From Cheiracanthium punctorium (lineage: Eukaryota > Arthropoda > Arachnida > Araneae > Cheiracanthiidae), in the NCBI GenBank assembly GCA_038373885.1, contig JAWZYV010010330.1, forward strand, positions 62,001 to 126,000: 64,000 nucleotides of DNA, written 5' to 3'. Numbering within the stretch: the stretch's first letter is position 1; the number at the start of each line of letters is the position of its first letter. Of the stretch, positions 1 through 9,879 are shown in pieces. The translations under genes were made by a program, and so were the position numbers. The notes below the pieces were generated by a model that was given only the letters and a program-made list of their open reading frames with translations, had not been told where the DNA came from and searched no databases.

Positions 1-1148
1 ACAACCGTTCGAGACCATTAAGAGAGGTTTACAAATGGAAGAAAATGTGCCTGACCCTCTTTATCAGCACACTTTTAAAATGTGAAAATTTTTAAGACCA
101 TTTAAAATGGCGGAATGCAAAGCGATGCAAAATGACAGGATTTTTCGAGTGCAAAATAAACGTATGTGCACTACATATTATTCTCCAAATTCGTGAATTG
201 TCTTTACTTTTGAACATTTCATTTACTCAATAAAAAGTAAAAACATATAAGTTTAACAAATTTATACTATACACTAATTTATTTTTAATTGCAAGTCATA
301 ATTCAATACTTTTAAGCATCCAATTGACTAAAAATTTTTGTAACATTTGCTGAAATAAGTTCAGAAATCTCTAGTTTTTGTACAGCGGAATTTTCTCTAG
401 AGCGAATTTTTTTAACTGTAACCAAGAGAGTTCATTCTAGAAAGATTCTGCTGTATTACAAATCCCCTCTAAATGGATCCGTGAGGGGCCTCTTTTCAAT
501 CTGTAGCCGAGGGCCTCCGAAGGAGCCTGGGCATTACCTACCTCTTTGAGGTCTGAAATGTTATGCTCTGTGACTGAAGCAATATTTATGAGCTTGATTC
601 ACAAGTGAGCTCCTTGGTCTATTAAGAATGGCATTCTATCGCGTCCCGAACAGTAATTATTCATTTCAGTTAAGACAAGGTAAACCAACAAACTATAAAA
701 CTAACCTTGAAATGACGGTGATCGGGGTTCTTTATTTGCTGGAAGTTTGTTTCATCTGTGCTTGCCAGGAAAAAAAAATACACTTTCTTTTTTAAAAATT
801 GTGCATATACTTCACAGTATTATGCGCAATACACCCATACAAGCTCCATAGCATCCCATCACCTAAGCGAGGGAAAAAAAAAAAAAAAAAAAAAAATAGA
901 ACACTGTGAAAATTCCCCCTCCCCTTTTTTTTTTCTTTTAGCGTTTCCAAAAAACAGGGAAGCATTGAACGTTTGAAGTCATCTTTCTCGCTTCACCGAG
1001 TCTGTGCATACGAAATGGTGGAAGAGTCAGAGGGGGAGACCCCCCCCTCCCCTGAACCCCCTCATTTTTTTAGTTTCATGACTGCCCTTTTAAAACGATA
1101 TTCATGGACCCTGTCATTTTATCTCTCATATTCCACGTATTTCGCCTG
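1..1148. other. Unassigned AT-rich sequence with a poly-A tract
   Basis: I see no gene here. The sequence is AT-rich and no frame shows a recognisable protein. A 23-base run of A lies at 874-896 and a pyrimidine/G-rich patch at about 905-1075. The short open frames across it are low-complexity and run through the poly-A, so I do not call them genes. Confidence 0.6.
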
Positions 1149-1325
1149 TAGGGATGGACGCGAGACGACTTTTTTGCGAGACGAGACAGAGATTTACAGC
1201 TTTTTTGCGAGACGAGACACACATTTTTAACATTACGATATAGGGATTTTTGCGAGACAAGACAAAGCTTTTAAGCTATTTTGGGAGACGCGAGACGCTT
1301 ATTTTTCGTCTCGCGTCCATCCCTA
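1149..1325. mobile_element. hAT-like MITE, TAGGGATGGACGCGAGACG family, copy 1
   Basis: A 177-bp non-autonomous element with near-perfect terminal inverted repeats: it opens TAGGGATGGACGCGAGACGA and closes with the reverse complement. The interior repeats the phrase TTTTGCGAGACGAGAC several times. The flanks share TCGCCTG (1142-1148 and 1326-1332), fitting a decayed 8-bp target duplication. A close copy lies at 7109-7284 with a perfect 8-bp duplication, which supports the boundaries. Assignment to hAT rests only on TSD length and end form; there is no coding capacity. Confidence 0.85.
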
Positions 1326-1386
1326 TCGCCTGGTCACCCTATGCTGAAATTTTTAGGATCGTAACCAATTTTATAGAAAAAAAAAT

Positions 1387-1840
1387 GGGATGCCTATCCT
1401 ACAGCTTACGAAAGAGTGTCACACTAGATGAAAGCTGTTGTGAACTGCTAGTATTTAAAATAGATGTAAAAAATACACGGGAACCTATTCTACAGCTTAC
1501 AAAATAGTGTCACACTAGATTAAAGCTGTTGTGAGCTAATAGTATTTAAATATATGTAAAAAATACATGGGATGCCTATTCTATAGCTTACGAAATAGTG
1601 TAACAATAGATTAAAATGGTGTAACAATAGATTAAAGCTGTTATGAACTAATAGCAGTGGCGTAGGCAGAAATTTTTCATGGTGGGGGTTACGACTTCTG
1701 CAACTCACTTATATGTATACGGGTGTGTGATAAGGGAGTGAAGAATATACATTTTGTATGCAAAAAATACCTCATGGGTGGGTTATGACCCCCTAACCTC
1801 CCCTTGGCTACGCCCCTGACTAATAGTATTTAAATATATG
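1387..1840. repeat. 91-bp tandem repeat, three units, split by a MITE
   Basis: The phrase ACAGCTTACGAAA recurs at 1401, 1492 and 1583 (as ATAGCTTACG), giving a 91-bp period. Each unit also carries TAAAGCTGTTGTGA and CTAATAGTATTTAAAT. The third unit has a short internal duplication of GTGTAACAATAGATTAAA and is interrupted by the MITE at 1655-1818; its continuation resumes right after the MITE. Confidence 0.85.
1655..1818 (+). mobile_element. hAT-like MITE, CAGTGGCGTAGCC family, copy 1
   Basis: A 164-bp element from CAGTGGCGTAGGC to GGCTACGCCCCTG, flanked by a perfect 8-bp duplication ACTAATAG (1647-1654 and 1819-1826). The interior holds TTTTTCATGGTGGGGGTTACGA, a segment near ATGTATACGGGTGTGTGATA, and ACCCCCTAACC. 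It is inserted in the third unit of the 91-bp tandem repeat, whose sequence continues on both sides. Other copies: 1929-2091, 3780-3960, 5345-5500 and 15569-15722. Confidence 0.92.
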
Positions 1841-1928
1841 GAAAATTATGTCGCTTTTTTATGTTGCATTTTTGGGACAATTTTCAATAAGGGATTTTTC
1901 AGTAAAATGACATAGTTGTCATAAGTAG

Positions 1929-2091
1929 CAGTGGCGTAGCCACGGAGTGGGTTTAGGGGTTTAGAACCACCCCCTTGAAGGATTTGTCATACAAAATGCA
2001 TTTTATTCACTCTCTAATCACATAGACGTGTATATGTATATGAGTTGCGGAAGTCACAACCCACCATGAAAAATTTCTCGCTGCACCACTG
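1929..2091 (-). mobile_element. hAT-like MITE, CAGTGGCGTAGCC family, copy 2
   Basis: Same family as 1655-1818 but inverted: it opens CAGTGGCGTAGCCACGG and ends ATTTCTCGCTGCACCACTG. The inner ATATGTATATGAGTTGCGGAAG segment matches the reverse of copy 1. The flanks ATAAGTAG and ATGAAATAG resemble each other but are not identical, so the target duplication is decayed or absent. Confidence 0.82.
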
Positions 2092-2271
2092 ATGAAATAG
2101 CCTATGTTAAACGTTTCGCGTAAGTTATTTGAAAAAACCGTAGTCGTAAACGGCAGTTTATCAATGTACTTTTCAAAGGAGTCAATCACATTTTCTTTAA
2201 AACTGTTAGTTGATTTGCCTTAATATAGACTAAGCAAACGGAGTCCCCACTAAAATTTTATCTGTCTACGC

Positions 2272-2449
2272 CAACGGCGGATTGAAGGAGGGTGGGCGGA
2301 GGGGGCGACGCCACCCCTAGTAAATAGAAATTAATGTAAAACATCCTATTTTACTTCCTTAAAATGGATTCATATGTCAATCTTCTAACTAACCGCCCCA
2401 CCGACAAACTAACCGCCCCCCCAGACAAACTTGCATCCATCCGCCACTG
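2272..2449. mobile_element. hAT-like MITE with CAACGGCGGAT / ATCCGCCACTG ends
   Basis: A 178-bp element bounded by CAACGGCGGATTGA and CATCCATCCGCCACTG, with a perfect 8-bp target duplication GTCTACGC (2264-2271 and 2450-2457). Internal tracts are G-rich on the left (GGGCGGAGGGGGCG) and C-rich on the right (AACCGCCCCCCC), so the two halves can pair. A diverged relative may be the element at 34899-35147, which shares the CAGTGGCGGATCC end. Confidence 0.88.
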
Positions 2450-2457
2450 GTCTACGC

Positions 2458-3779
2458 CACTCGTCATCATCACAGTTATGTTTTGTCATCCCCTCTTTTA
2501 TTCCTGACACACACGCAGACATCTTTCACAGTGGTCAGTAGACAAGAACCCTTTGTTTCACCCGGAAAATTCGTCATTCGAACTCTCGAGAATAGGTGTC
2601 TATTTCGAATACTGCCACGCATGAATCCGAAGTTCTGTGGACGGACATTCGGACGCATTCTCGTTCGCCCCTCCGTCCTACGCCCCCTCCAAAAAAAGAG
2701 GGGCGCGCCCGACCGAACCCATTATGTCGAGGGAAACAAACAAAAAAAAATATCACACAACGCGAACTCATTAACACATTAAGCGCCACCCCCCATTTCC
2801 AAAAACAACAACGGGCCGGGAGAGAAATAAAAAGCGAAAGAACCAAAAAAGAAAGAAAAGAACACCTTACCGCTTCATTAGCCATGCGGGGGAGGGAGAA
2901 GGGGGTAGAAGCGGGAACGACATTGTTGCCATTCCTGGAAAATCGGCCGTGAAACAAAGGCAACAAAGGCTACGGGGGTGGAGTGGCTAGGTCTCCTTTC
3001 ACTCCCGGCTCGGATTGGTCGAACGCGGCCGACCAATCCCGTCCCGCCGTTTCGGTTCGTCACGCGAGTGAGCTATCAGCGAGCGGGGCGCACACATTCA
3101 TGGGAAGAGGGCCTTCTGCAGAATTCCCAACGCAAGAACAATAAAAATGTGTGTGTGTTGTATTTCAGACTTTAATTTCGTGTGCCACTCGCTGCGATTG
3201 GACAGTATTTCGTCCGCACTCAATTATCTAACCCTCGTATTATCTAGATTTCATTTCATTTTATTTTTTTTCCTCCCTTCGTTTCTCATTTAAATTCACG
3301 TGTCAATTAAAACGGGAAAAGAAGGGGGTTGGGGGGGCGCTACCCATGCGACTAGAGTCTGAGGGTTTCTCGTCTTAACGGCTCTTTCGCGTGGCGAACT
3401 TAATTGCATGCCGGAGAAAGCCTATCGAAAGGCTGCTTCCAAGAAAACGAGGGGGCTTTTTTTAGTACTTCTTATTTTCTCGCATTCGGGAAGCGTATTA
3501 AAAATCCCTTGTTTTCCTATAATTATGATTTCTTTTTGGATGGATCATTCCGAGGATCCTTTCTCCAGTTTTTAACACCGAGGCCCCGATGATCGAACGG
3601 GGGGCACGCGCCCCGGGCACCCATGCAGAAGTAGGCCCCAAAATGGAGTTCAGAATGATGCAATGTACAGGGGCACAAAAATGACGCCAGCTGTATCGGT
3701 CCCTATTTGCACATTATTTAAAAAGTGCCCTGGGTACGTCCAGCCATTTTGTGCACTTTGGGCAAACGACACGTCACTG
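2458..3779. other. Low-copy stretch with a GC-rich block
   Basis: No gene recognised. Between about 2640 and 3120 the sequence is GC- and CpG-richer than the surroundings and carries a CGGATTGGTCGAACGCGGCC-type segment, which could be regulatory DNA or a decayed repeat. Frames on both strands stay open for 85-130 codons here, but they overlap one another and show no domain, so I treat them as chance. Confidence 0.4.
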
Positions 3780-3960
3780 CAGTGGCGTAGCCTGAAATTT
3801 TTCATGGGGAGGGGGATTGCGACTACTGCAACTCGCATATATGTATACACGAGTGTGATACGGGAGTGAGGAATATACAAATTTTGTTTGGTACAAAATC
3901 TCTCATAGGGGGGGGGGGAGGTTGTGAACCCCTATCCCACCCCTTGGCTATGCCACTTTG
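3780..3960 (+). mobile_element. hAT-like MITE, CAGTGGCGTAGCC family, copy 3
   Basis: It opens CAGTGGCGTAGCCTG followed by ATTTTTCATGGGGAGG, then has ATATGTATACACGAGTGTGATA and closes near CCCCTTGGCTATGCCACTTTG, matching copy 1 throughout. A run of about 11 G lies near 3908-3919. The right end has drifted and I cannot read a clean target duplication, so the last few bases are uncertain. Confidence 0.75.
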
Positions 3961-4966
3961 ACACTAGGAGTAACGTATAAATTATACAGATTCCTGTTTC
4001 CGGAGGGGGGAGCGATCCGATATTTTAAACCTTTATTGTTACCAGAATTAATATAAATACCGTTTTAAAATAGCTATTTTTCAATCATTGCTTTACAATA
4101 ATTTCCCATAGCACCTCCTTAAATACGCCACTGGGTCTCCGCAGGGTGCGAACTGAACATTTTCTCCTGGGGGGGACATTTGAAAGAAAACAATCTCCAG
4201 GGGGGGACACTTGAAAAGGAAAAGGAGGGAAGGTGCAAATGCTTTACTCAAATAATATTACTTGACAAATGCAGTGGCCGACACGTGTGGGAACTGACTT
4301 ATATTCAAACTAAAGTCATAGATTGTTTGTTCTATGGAATCACAGATACACAAGCTACATATAATGTACCTGTATTGGAAGACACCCTTGAGGTGTTCTA
4401 GCTTAGAAAAGAGACGAAATTTTAAGGCAGTCGCCTTAGAGTATTGTAACAAACGATAACATACAACCTTCATGTTGACTTCTTGACTTCAATCCCAAAT
4501 CTTCACTCACCCGTTTAACAATTCTTCAGCAGGGGATCAATAGTATCCCTGGCAAGGATCCATTAATATTTCTCTAGCCAGGGATATTACATTCTTCAGC
4601 CGGGGACGATCCCCGGCATCCCCCCTGTCAATTCGCATCCTGTGTCTCCGTATGCAAATGACTCGAGTATCATTTTTTTTTAAAACTGAGTTTCCGTTGC
4701 CTGTTTTCATAAACTTGAGTGGCTCACTAAACAGAAAATGGCTCATTATCCATTAAGATAGATAATTTTTCTCTAAATTTATTCCTTAAAATTTTTAGGA
4801 CCCCCCCCCCCTAGGCCTATAGGCGCCACTTACTAAGCGAAAGAGGGACCATAGTTCCCGTTAAAATTAAAAAACATTCAGATATGACCTATTCGAACAG
4901 GGTACTTTCTACAATAAGAAACTTTTGCCCCTCACCCCCAATGCTACATGCCAATTTACGCCAATG
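3961..4966. other. Unassigned sequence
   Basis: No gene or complete element recognised. Points of note are two nearby CTCCNGGGGGGGACA motifs (about 4165 and 4196), a cluster of CCNGGGGATC-type words at 4530-4615, and a C tract with GGCGCC near 4801-4827. These may be scraps of G-rich MITEs. Confidence 0.4.
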
Positions 4967-5500
4967 CAGTGGCGCACCCAGGATTTTAGTTTAGGGGGGG
5001 CTGGGCTACAAATACTAGTGAACTCGGTTATAGTGACCTCAATTATAGTTATAACTCTCTTAAAACGTCAAAATATTCCGTGCCAGTCGACTTGCCCGTA
5101 GAATATAACCCCAAGAGCAATGTAACTCATTTTAGGATCCAATAATTATATGATCTTATCAGTGATGTTGTAACCAAGTTGAACCGTGTTTCAAGCTCTA
5201 ACTTAGGTTTTTATTTAAAAACTAACATCTTTTTTTGGTAAAAAGTATTTTAGAAATAATTTAAGACAATTTTTAAAAAGAAAACATTTAACTCATTGGT
5301 GACAATTTTCAATTTTCAATACTTTTCACTTCTAATTTCCCACCTTTAGGGGGTTAGGGGGGTCACAATCCCCCCCATGAGGATTTTTTGCCCTACAAAA
5401 TGTATATTCTTCACTCCCTTATCACACACATGTATGCATATATGTGAGTTGCAGAAGTCGTAACCACCCTCCCCATGAAAAATGTCTGGCTTCGCCCCTG
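4967..5500. mobile_element. Chimeric hAT-like MITE: CAGTGGCGCACCC left part joined to a CAGTGGCGTAGCC right part
   Basis: The left part (4967 to about 5345) opens CAGTGGCGCACCCAGG and follows the 58289-58717 element through to CACCTTTAGGGGG. Instead of that element's usual right end, it runs into the reversed CAGTGGCGTAGCC family (about 5345-5500: CCCCCCATGAGGATTTTTTG, ATGCATATATGTGAG, TGGCTTCGCCCCTG). No target duplication flanks the whole, which suits recombination between two adjacent elements or an insertion followed by deletion. Confidence 0.7.
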
Positions 5501-5848
5501 AGGAAGACATAAGACCACGCTTGGAAAGAGCCTGCACAATCTATGCGTTGACACGTCGCCGATATCTTGCGATGTGTCCCAGTGGGATCATGATCGTCAT
5601 CCGTCGAATGTCGCCCTCCGCGCGGAGGACAAGTGTCGCTTCTCCACCTGCTCATTCATTGGACGGGTGACAACACTTGCCCTGCCAGGCTCGCACACTG
5701 GGCTAGTCGGTCAACCTATCGGGGGGAGGGGGAACCCCACAGCTCAGTGGCGTCACCAAGGCGAGTGACGCTTTATTGAAAGTCTACGGAAGAATGCTCG
5801 TCAGACTGTGGCTCGCAACAGTGGCGCATCCACGACGGGAAGCTTTAA
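5501..5848. other. Unassigned sequence, moderately GC-rich
   Basis: No element boundary or protein is recognised. Open frames of about 60-75 codons overlap in several phases and have no domain. A lone CAGTGGCGTCACC at about 5745 resembles the hAT-like ends in this window but has no matching partner. Confidence 0.35.
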
Positions 5849-6108
5849 GGCCGCTGCAGATACCCAGAGACCGTCGCTGGCCGCTTGGCCAATTATCACT
5901 TGTAAGCAATAAATTTTTCGCACGAGAAGAAAGCGGGAGATACTCCGGACAATAGGTCATTGGGGACCGTGGATACTATTGCGGTTTTCACACTTGTGGT
6001 TTTCACCCCATCTATTGTTCGGTAGAGGGTCGCAGCGTCCAAACCCGGTCCAATTTCCCCGTTCAAATACATTGTAGCCGCGACAGTCTCTGGGTATCTG
6101 CAAAGGCC
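5849..6108. mobile_element. Inverted-repeat element with TGCAGATACCCAGAGAC arms
   Basis: The left arm GGCCGCTGCAGATACCCAGA continues to GACCGTCGC, and the right arm is its inverse (GCGACAGTCTCTGGGTATCTGCAAAGGCC, 6080-6108). Over about 33 bp the arms differ at only a few bases. The middle is about 190 bp with no open frame of note. I could not find a target duplication, so the superfamily is unknown. Confidence 0.6.
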
Positions 6109-6305
6109 TGTAGGCCCCCCTCATAAAAAAGGGCACGGGTTGCGGGTAGCATTTTGGTTCATCCTACACGTTCCTTAAGTTAAATGAGGAGATGGATTGC
6201 AAAACTAGGCCTTGGAGGTCTTCTGCTTGGTATTGGCTTCAAAATTAAGAAGTTTTTTTTTTTTAGGTAAGGCGTTTCGGTGAAGAAGCAGTTTCATTTT
6301 TTCGC

Positions 6306-6395
6306 ATGCGCCCCTCGGGTGGTATAGAGCCTTCAGAAATTTTTATCCCGTCTAGGGACCGGGTTCGATTCCCAGCGGGGGCTGGGGTGTTCCAT
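6306..6395 (+). repeat. tRNA-like SINE head or tRNA pseudogene
   Basis: GCCCCTCGGGTGGTATAGAG near the start and GGGTTCGATTCCCAGCGGGG near the end resemble a pol III A box and B box. The first bases GCCCCT can pair with the final GGGGGC as an acceptor stem. The anticodon region between them does not fold convincingly, so I take this as a tRNA-derived SINE or dead tRNA rather than a working gene. Confidence 0.45.
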
Positions 6396-6767
6396 GGCCC
6401 GTTTCTTCATGGGGGGGGGTCACGAGGGCCGCCATTTTGTGCACCCCTGTTAAAAGGGCCAGTTGTGCGGGCCTTCACAGCGGCCAAGGCTTGCGTCCAG
6501 CGCCCGACGACTGGAAAAAAATCGAATGTTGAACACCATAAATGGGATTCTAAAGTCTGGCTGTTCATAGAGCCCTGTCGCCGTTTCAATGCGCGTTAGA
6601 ACCTCTTCAAAAGTCTCCCGGTCGAGGTACTGCCCCCTCCCCCACGTAGGTAGATGTTCCTCGAGTAGACTCGCCATAAGACACAGAAACAAAAGAGGGC
6701 CACCCGAGGCCATGGACATCGGACACGGACCGAACCCACCTTCGCCCGCAAACGCGAGGTTTTTTAA

Positions 6768-7467
6768 CCCTTTAACGCGCAGTGTTCCCGCTCTATGGGA
6801 ACACCCAACTCGGACGTTTGGACGGTTGCCAGTCACGAAGAATAGATTGGATTTCTATAAAAAGAGTGGCGGGTGACAGAGCTCCACGAGAATCCTTTAC
6901 TTTTGAGCACGTCCTTTCCCGTCCAAAAAGGGTCACGATTCTTTTGAACAGCACTGACATCTGCTGAAAAATGGAAGAACGCGAGAACGGCTGGATAGAG
7001 GGCCCCATGCTGAAAAAAGGGCAGCCGTGGCCATCGCTCGACGGAACGACCCTCAAGAGGGCGGACGATCGAAACGTTCATCGCGTGCCACAGATCGACG
7101 CAGCTCGGTAGAGATGGACGCGAGACGACTTTTTTGTGAGACGAGACAGAGATTTACAGCTTTTTTGCGAGACGAGACACACATTTTTAACATTACGATA
7201 TAGGGATTTTTGCGAGACGAGACAAGCTTTTAGGCTATTTTGCGAGACGCGAGACGCTTATTTTTCGTCTCGCGTCCATCCCTACAGCTCGGGCCTTTTT
7301 GACGCAGCTGGCTGTGCCCGGCACAGCCAGCTGCGTCCAAAAAGGGTCTCTCGATCTGTGACACGCGAGGAACTTTTCCATCGTCCGCCTTCTTGCTGGT
7401 AGTGAAGTCGAGCGATGGCATCGGCTGCCCTTTTTTCAACATGGGGAAAGGGTTGCGCCTCAAAGGG
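6768..7467 (+). mobile_element. piggyBac-like MITE copy 1, carrying a nested hAT-like MITE
   Basis: Flanked on both sides by TTAA (6764-6767 and 7468-7471). The left end is CCCTTTAACGCGCAGTG and the right end reads inward as CCCTTTGAGGCGCAACC: a 14-bp terminal repeat with two differences. TTAA targets and CCCTTT ends are typical of piggyBac-group elements. The interior has GAGCTCCACGAGAATCC, TTTCCCGTCCAAAAAGGG and an inverted pair around GGGCGGACGATCGAAACG. The hAT-like MITE at 7109-7284 sits near its centre. There is no transposase. Confidence 0.88.
7109..7284. mobile_element. hAT-like MITE, TAGGGATGGACGCGAGACG family, copy 2 (nested)
   Basis: A 176-bp copy of the element at 1149-1325 (opens TAGAGATGGACGCGAGACGA, closes TCGTCTCGCGTCCATCCCTA). 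It is flanked by a perfect 8-bp duplication CAGCTCGG (7101-7108 and 7285-7292) and lies inside the piggyBac-like MITE, so it is the younger insertion. Confidence 0.95.
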
Positions 7468-7471
7468 TTAA

Positions 7472-8363
7472 AACAAACGAGACATCCAAAGCGAGTCGTT
7501 CCGAGAAAGAGACAGGCGAACAGACAGAGAGAGAGAGAGGCCCACATGCAGGAGCCGAACGGCCTTCGAATTCGAGCAAAATGCTAATTACCGAGGGAGG
7601 GACGTCTGCATTCCTTCGCGAAGGACCGAGGTCAGACTCGGGTGCACGTCGAGCGTGTCTCGTTCGTTCTCTCGAGACGGGATTGCAGCGAGACGAATTA
7701 AGAAGCGGAGCCCATGGGAGGTCGGGTGGCGCGGGCTGTTCTTGTGGGTGGCCGTCCGGGCAAGGAAGGGGGGAGGAATGGGCACGAATGGGACGACGCC
7801 TTCCCCTCCAGCGTATGCTTTGTCTCTCTCGTTCTCTTTCTTTTTAAATAAAATAATATTTAAATATGTATAAATATGCGAAATATTTCAAGCAATGTTG
7901 GTATAAAAATAATGGGACTTCTTTCCTAGCACTTCGCTTTACGAATTTCTGTTCGTAAATCGTTACTTTGATTTTCGGTTGGTTTTCCCACACTGCACGG
8001 GGCTTTCCGCGCGTGTTCTGGGCTCCGCCCGAGCCTCGTTTTCGGTGTCGAGGGGAGTCTAAATTCGTTTTTGCTTTGTCATCCGCGAATGGAATCGCCC
8101 CGATTCCCCTCGAGTGTCCACGGGGTTCTGACGCAAGCTGCCGACGAGCGAGTGCGGCGTTTTGCTGCCGAGAAGATTCTTATCGCTGCTCGACTGCTAC
8201 GGAAAAGTCCTGTTACTGAGGCCCCGGGTAGCGTCTGTCTTATGTTTCCTTTTCGAACAATCAATGAGATAAGTTTAAATCAAAGGACAGCGTCATCCAC
8301 ATTCCAGTGTAGCGAAATCGCCACACCTATATAAGTAACCAGCTTATAACGGGCAGATTTGCC
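7472..8363. other. Low-copy stretch with short GA repeat
   Basis: No gene recognised. A GA-rich microsatellite lies at about 7522-7541. From about 7600 to 8230 the sequence is moderately GC-rich with several overlapping open frames of 60-90 codons on both strands, none with a known motif. Confidence 0.4.
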
Positions 8364-8504
8364 CAGTTGGGGTTCCTGGGCAGAAACTTCATGAGGGGAA
8401 CCTCTTTCGACATTTTTTTCAAAATTTACAAATTTTGAAACTTAAAGAACAATTTGGGAGGGGGGGGCGCTTGCCCCGAATGCCCTCCCAGAAAACAGCC
8501 CCTG
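8364..8504. mobile_element. Possible hAT-like MITE, weak ends
   Basis: It may run from CAGTTGGGGTTCCTGGGCAG to CTCCCAGAAAACAGCCCCTG. The ends are only loosely inverse to each other, and the interior has the G tract and C-rich turn typical of other MITEs here. The flanks GATTTGCC and CTTTTAAT do not match, so this is tentative. Confidence 0.3.
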
Positions 8505-9085
8505 CTTTTAATACAAAAAAAGTAAGGCTGAAAGTTGCGATATAGGCCGTCTATAAAAAGGACGCATTTCAAAATAAGCGAAAGAGGAGCACAAAGATTT
8601 CTGCAGGTATACCTAAAATTCTGTTCATTTCAAAGACACGGCATACCTCGTGTTCCATTCCAAATGTCCACGATCGGACCAAGCGAGTCCTCCGTCCTAT
8701 ATTCCAATTCAGTTTCCTCTTCCAAAATTCCTCTCATCCATCCACCACCATCGAATAATCTTCTCTCGTTCCGTCTAGACCGAGGGAGGGCCGAATCTTA
8801 TGCCCATCGCCGGCCCCATTGCATCGTGGAGGATGAACACCACACTCTCCAGGGCCCTATATTCAGTTCCTATTTCCTTCACTCATTTCAAGCGTTGGAA
8901 AATAGGAATACGAGTGGGCTTTCGTTCAGGAGAAGAAAAGTGAGGGGGGGGGGGAAATGAAAGGGTTGTTACGAAATCCTTCCAAAAGTCTTCAGCCTCT
9001 CTCAAAACAGTCAGTTTTCAGATGGATGCAACGTCCGGTCGGGCGCGTGCGCCACGATGGTGCCACCCTTGCCTGATCTATATAG
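8505..9085. other. Unassigned sequence with an uninformative 141-codon open frame
   Basis: The plus strand is open from 8535 to 8960. The conceptual product is rich in Ser, Pro and Arg, shows no domain, signal peptide or membrane segment that I recognise, and ends in a low-complexity G tract. I cannot support it as a gene, though a degraded exon is possible. Confidence 0.3.
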
Positions 9086-9491
9086 CGGGGCAAACCTAAC
9101 CTGATAGTGGAGGTAAAGCTATAGGCCGTGTGATTCCGCCGTTCTCAAATAGTTCTTTCCGTTTGCCCAGCTTATTACAAAAGTAAGACATTCATCCATT
9201 ATTAAGTGCTAAAATAAAGTGTATGCTATAAAATAATTGCATATTTGTGTTACTCGAACGCAGTGACTAAAAGGATTATGTCAGAAATCAGATGGAACGC
9301 CTTCCCAAACGTTTGACCAATCCTTGGTGAAGCATCACCTCTTTTGTGCTGGCGGGAATTGAATACTGCGGATTTGATTTGCGATTATGTTGCTTTGTGA
9401 TGCTGACATTCAAATACTTGACATTCAAGGCGGCGAGTTGTGAAATGGCCCCTCTAGCCTTCCACTGCACTATCAGGTTAGGTTTGCCCCG
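9086..9491. mobile_element. Unclassified DNA transposon with 24-bp perfect inverted ends
   Basis: The left end reads CGGGGCAAACCTAACCTGAT then AGTG (9086-9109). The right end (9468-9491) is its exact reverse complement. The flanks TATATAG (9079-9085) and AATATAG (9492-9498) agree at 6 of 7 positions, a likely target duplication. The 406-bp body has an 86-codon open frame on the minus strand (9288-9548) that crosses the right end and resembles nothing I know. The ends do not match the other families in this window. Confidence 0.82.
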
Positions 9492-9879
9492 AATATAGAC
9501 TGTTGGGAGGACTCCATTTTTTAAAATGACTTTTGAAGAATCTCCCAAGGGGATTCTGGACCTTATCCGAAAGAGTTATCCATTTTGCTTCATTCCATCG
9601 TGTCCATTTTTACATTTAAATGTGTTAGGAGATTTTATGAAATTTTTATTTTTCGGAGTTAAAATAACTCAATCAAAGGGGATAACGTTTAATTTTTTTT
9701 TTTTTTTTTTCTGGTGGCGGGTGTCCAATCTGTATGAGCCGCACCGGACCCCCTCCAGGAGAAAGTCCTCTGTGCGCCACTGCTGTGGCATGACGCATTC
9801 GACCCTCTTTTGTATACGATTTTCCACTTTTTGACACGGGCTTATTCCAATGCACTCTATAAAGGCAAAAACGCATCCG
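9492..9879. other. Unassigned sequence with a T tract
   Basis: No gene recognised. An 18-base T tract occupies about 9693-9710, followed by GC-richer sequence (GGTGGCGGGTGTCC, CCCCCTCCAGG) that may be a MITE fragment. Confidence 0.4.

Noticed and set aside
6306..6395. Candidate functional tRNA gene
   Set aside because: Acceptor-like ends and a B box are present but no credible anticodon arm can be drawn.
9086..9110. Telomeric repeat from the CCTAACC word
   Set aside because: The word occurs once per terminus and is part of a transposon inverted repeat.
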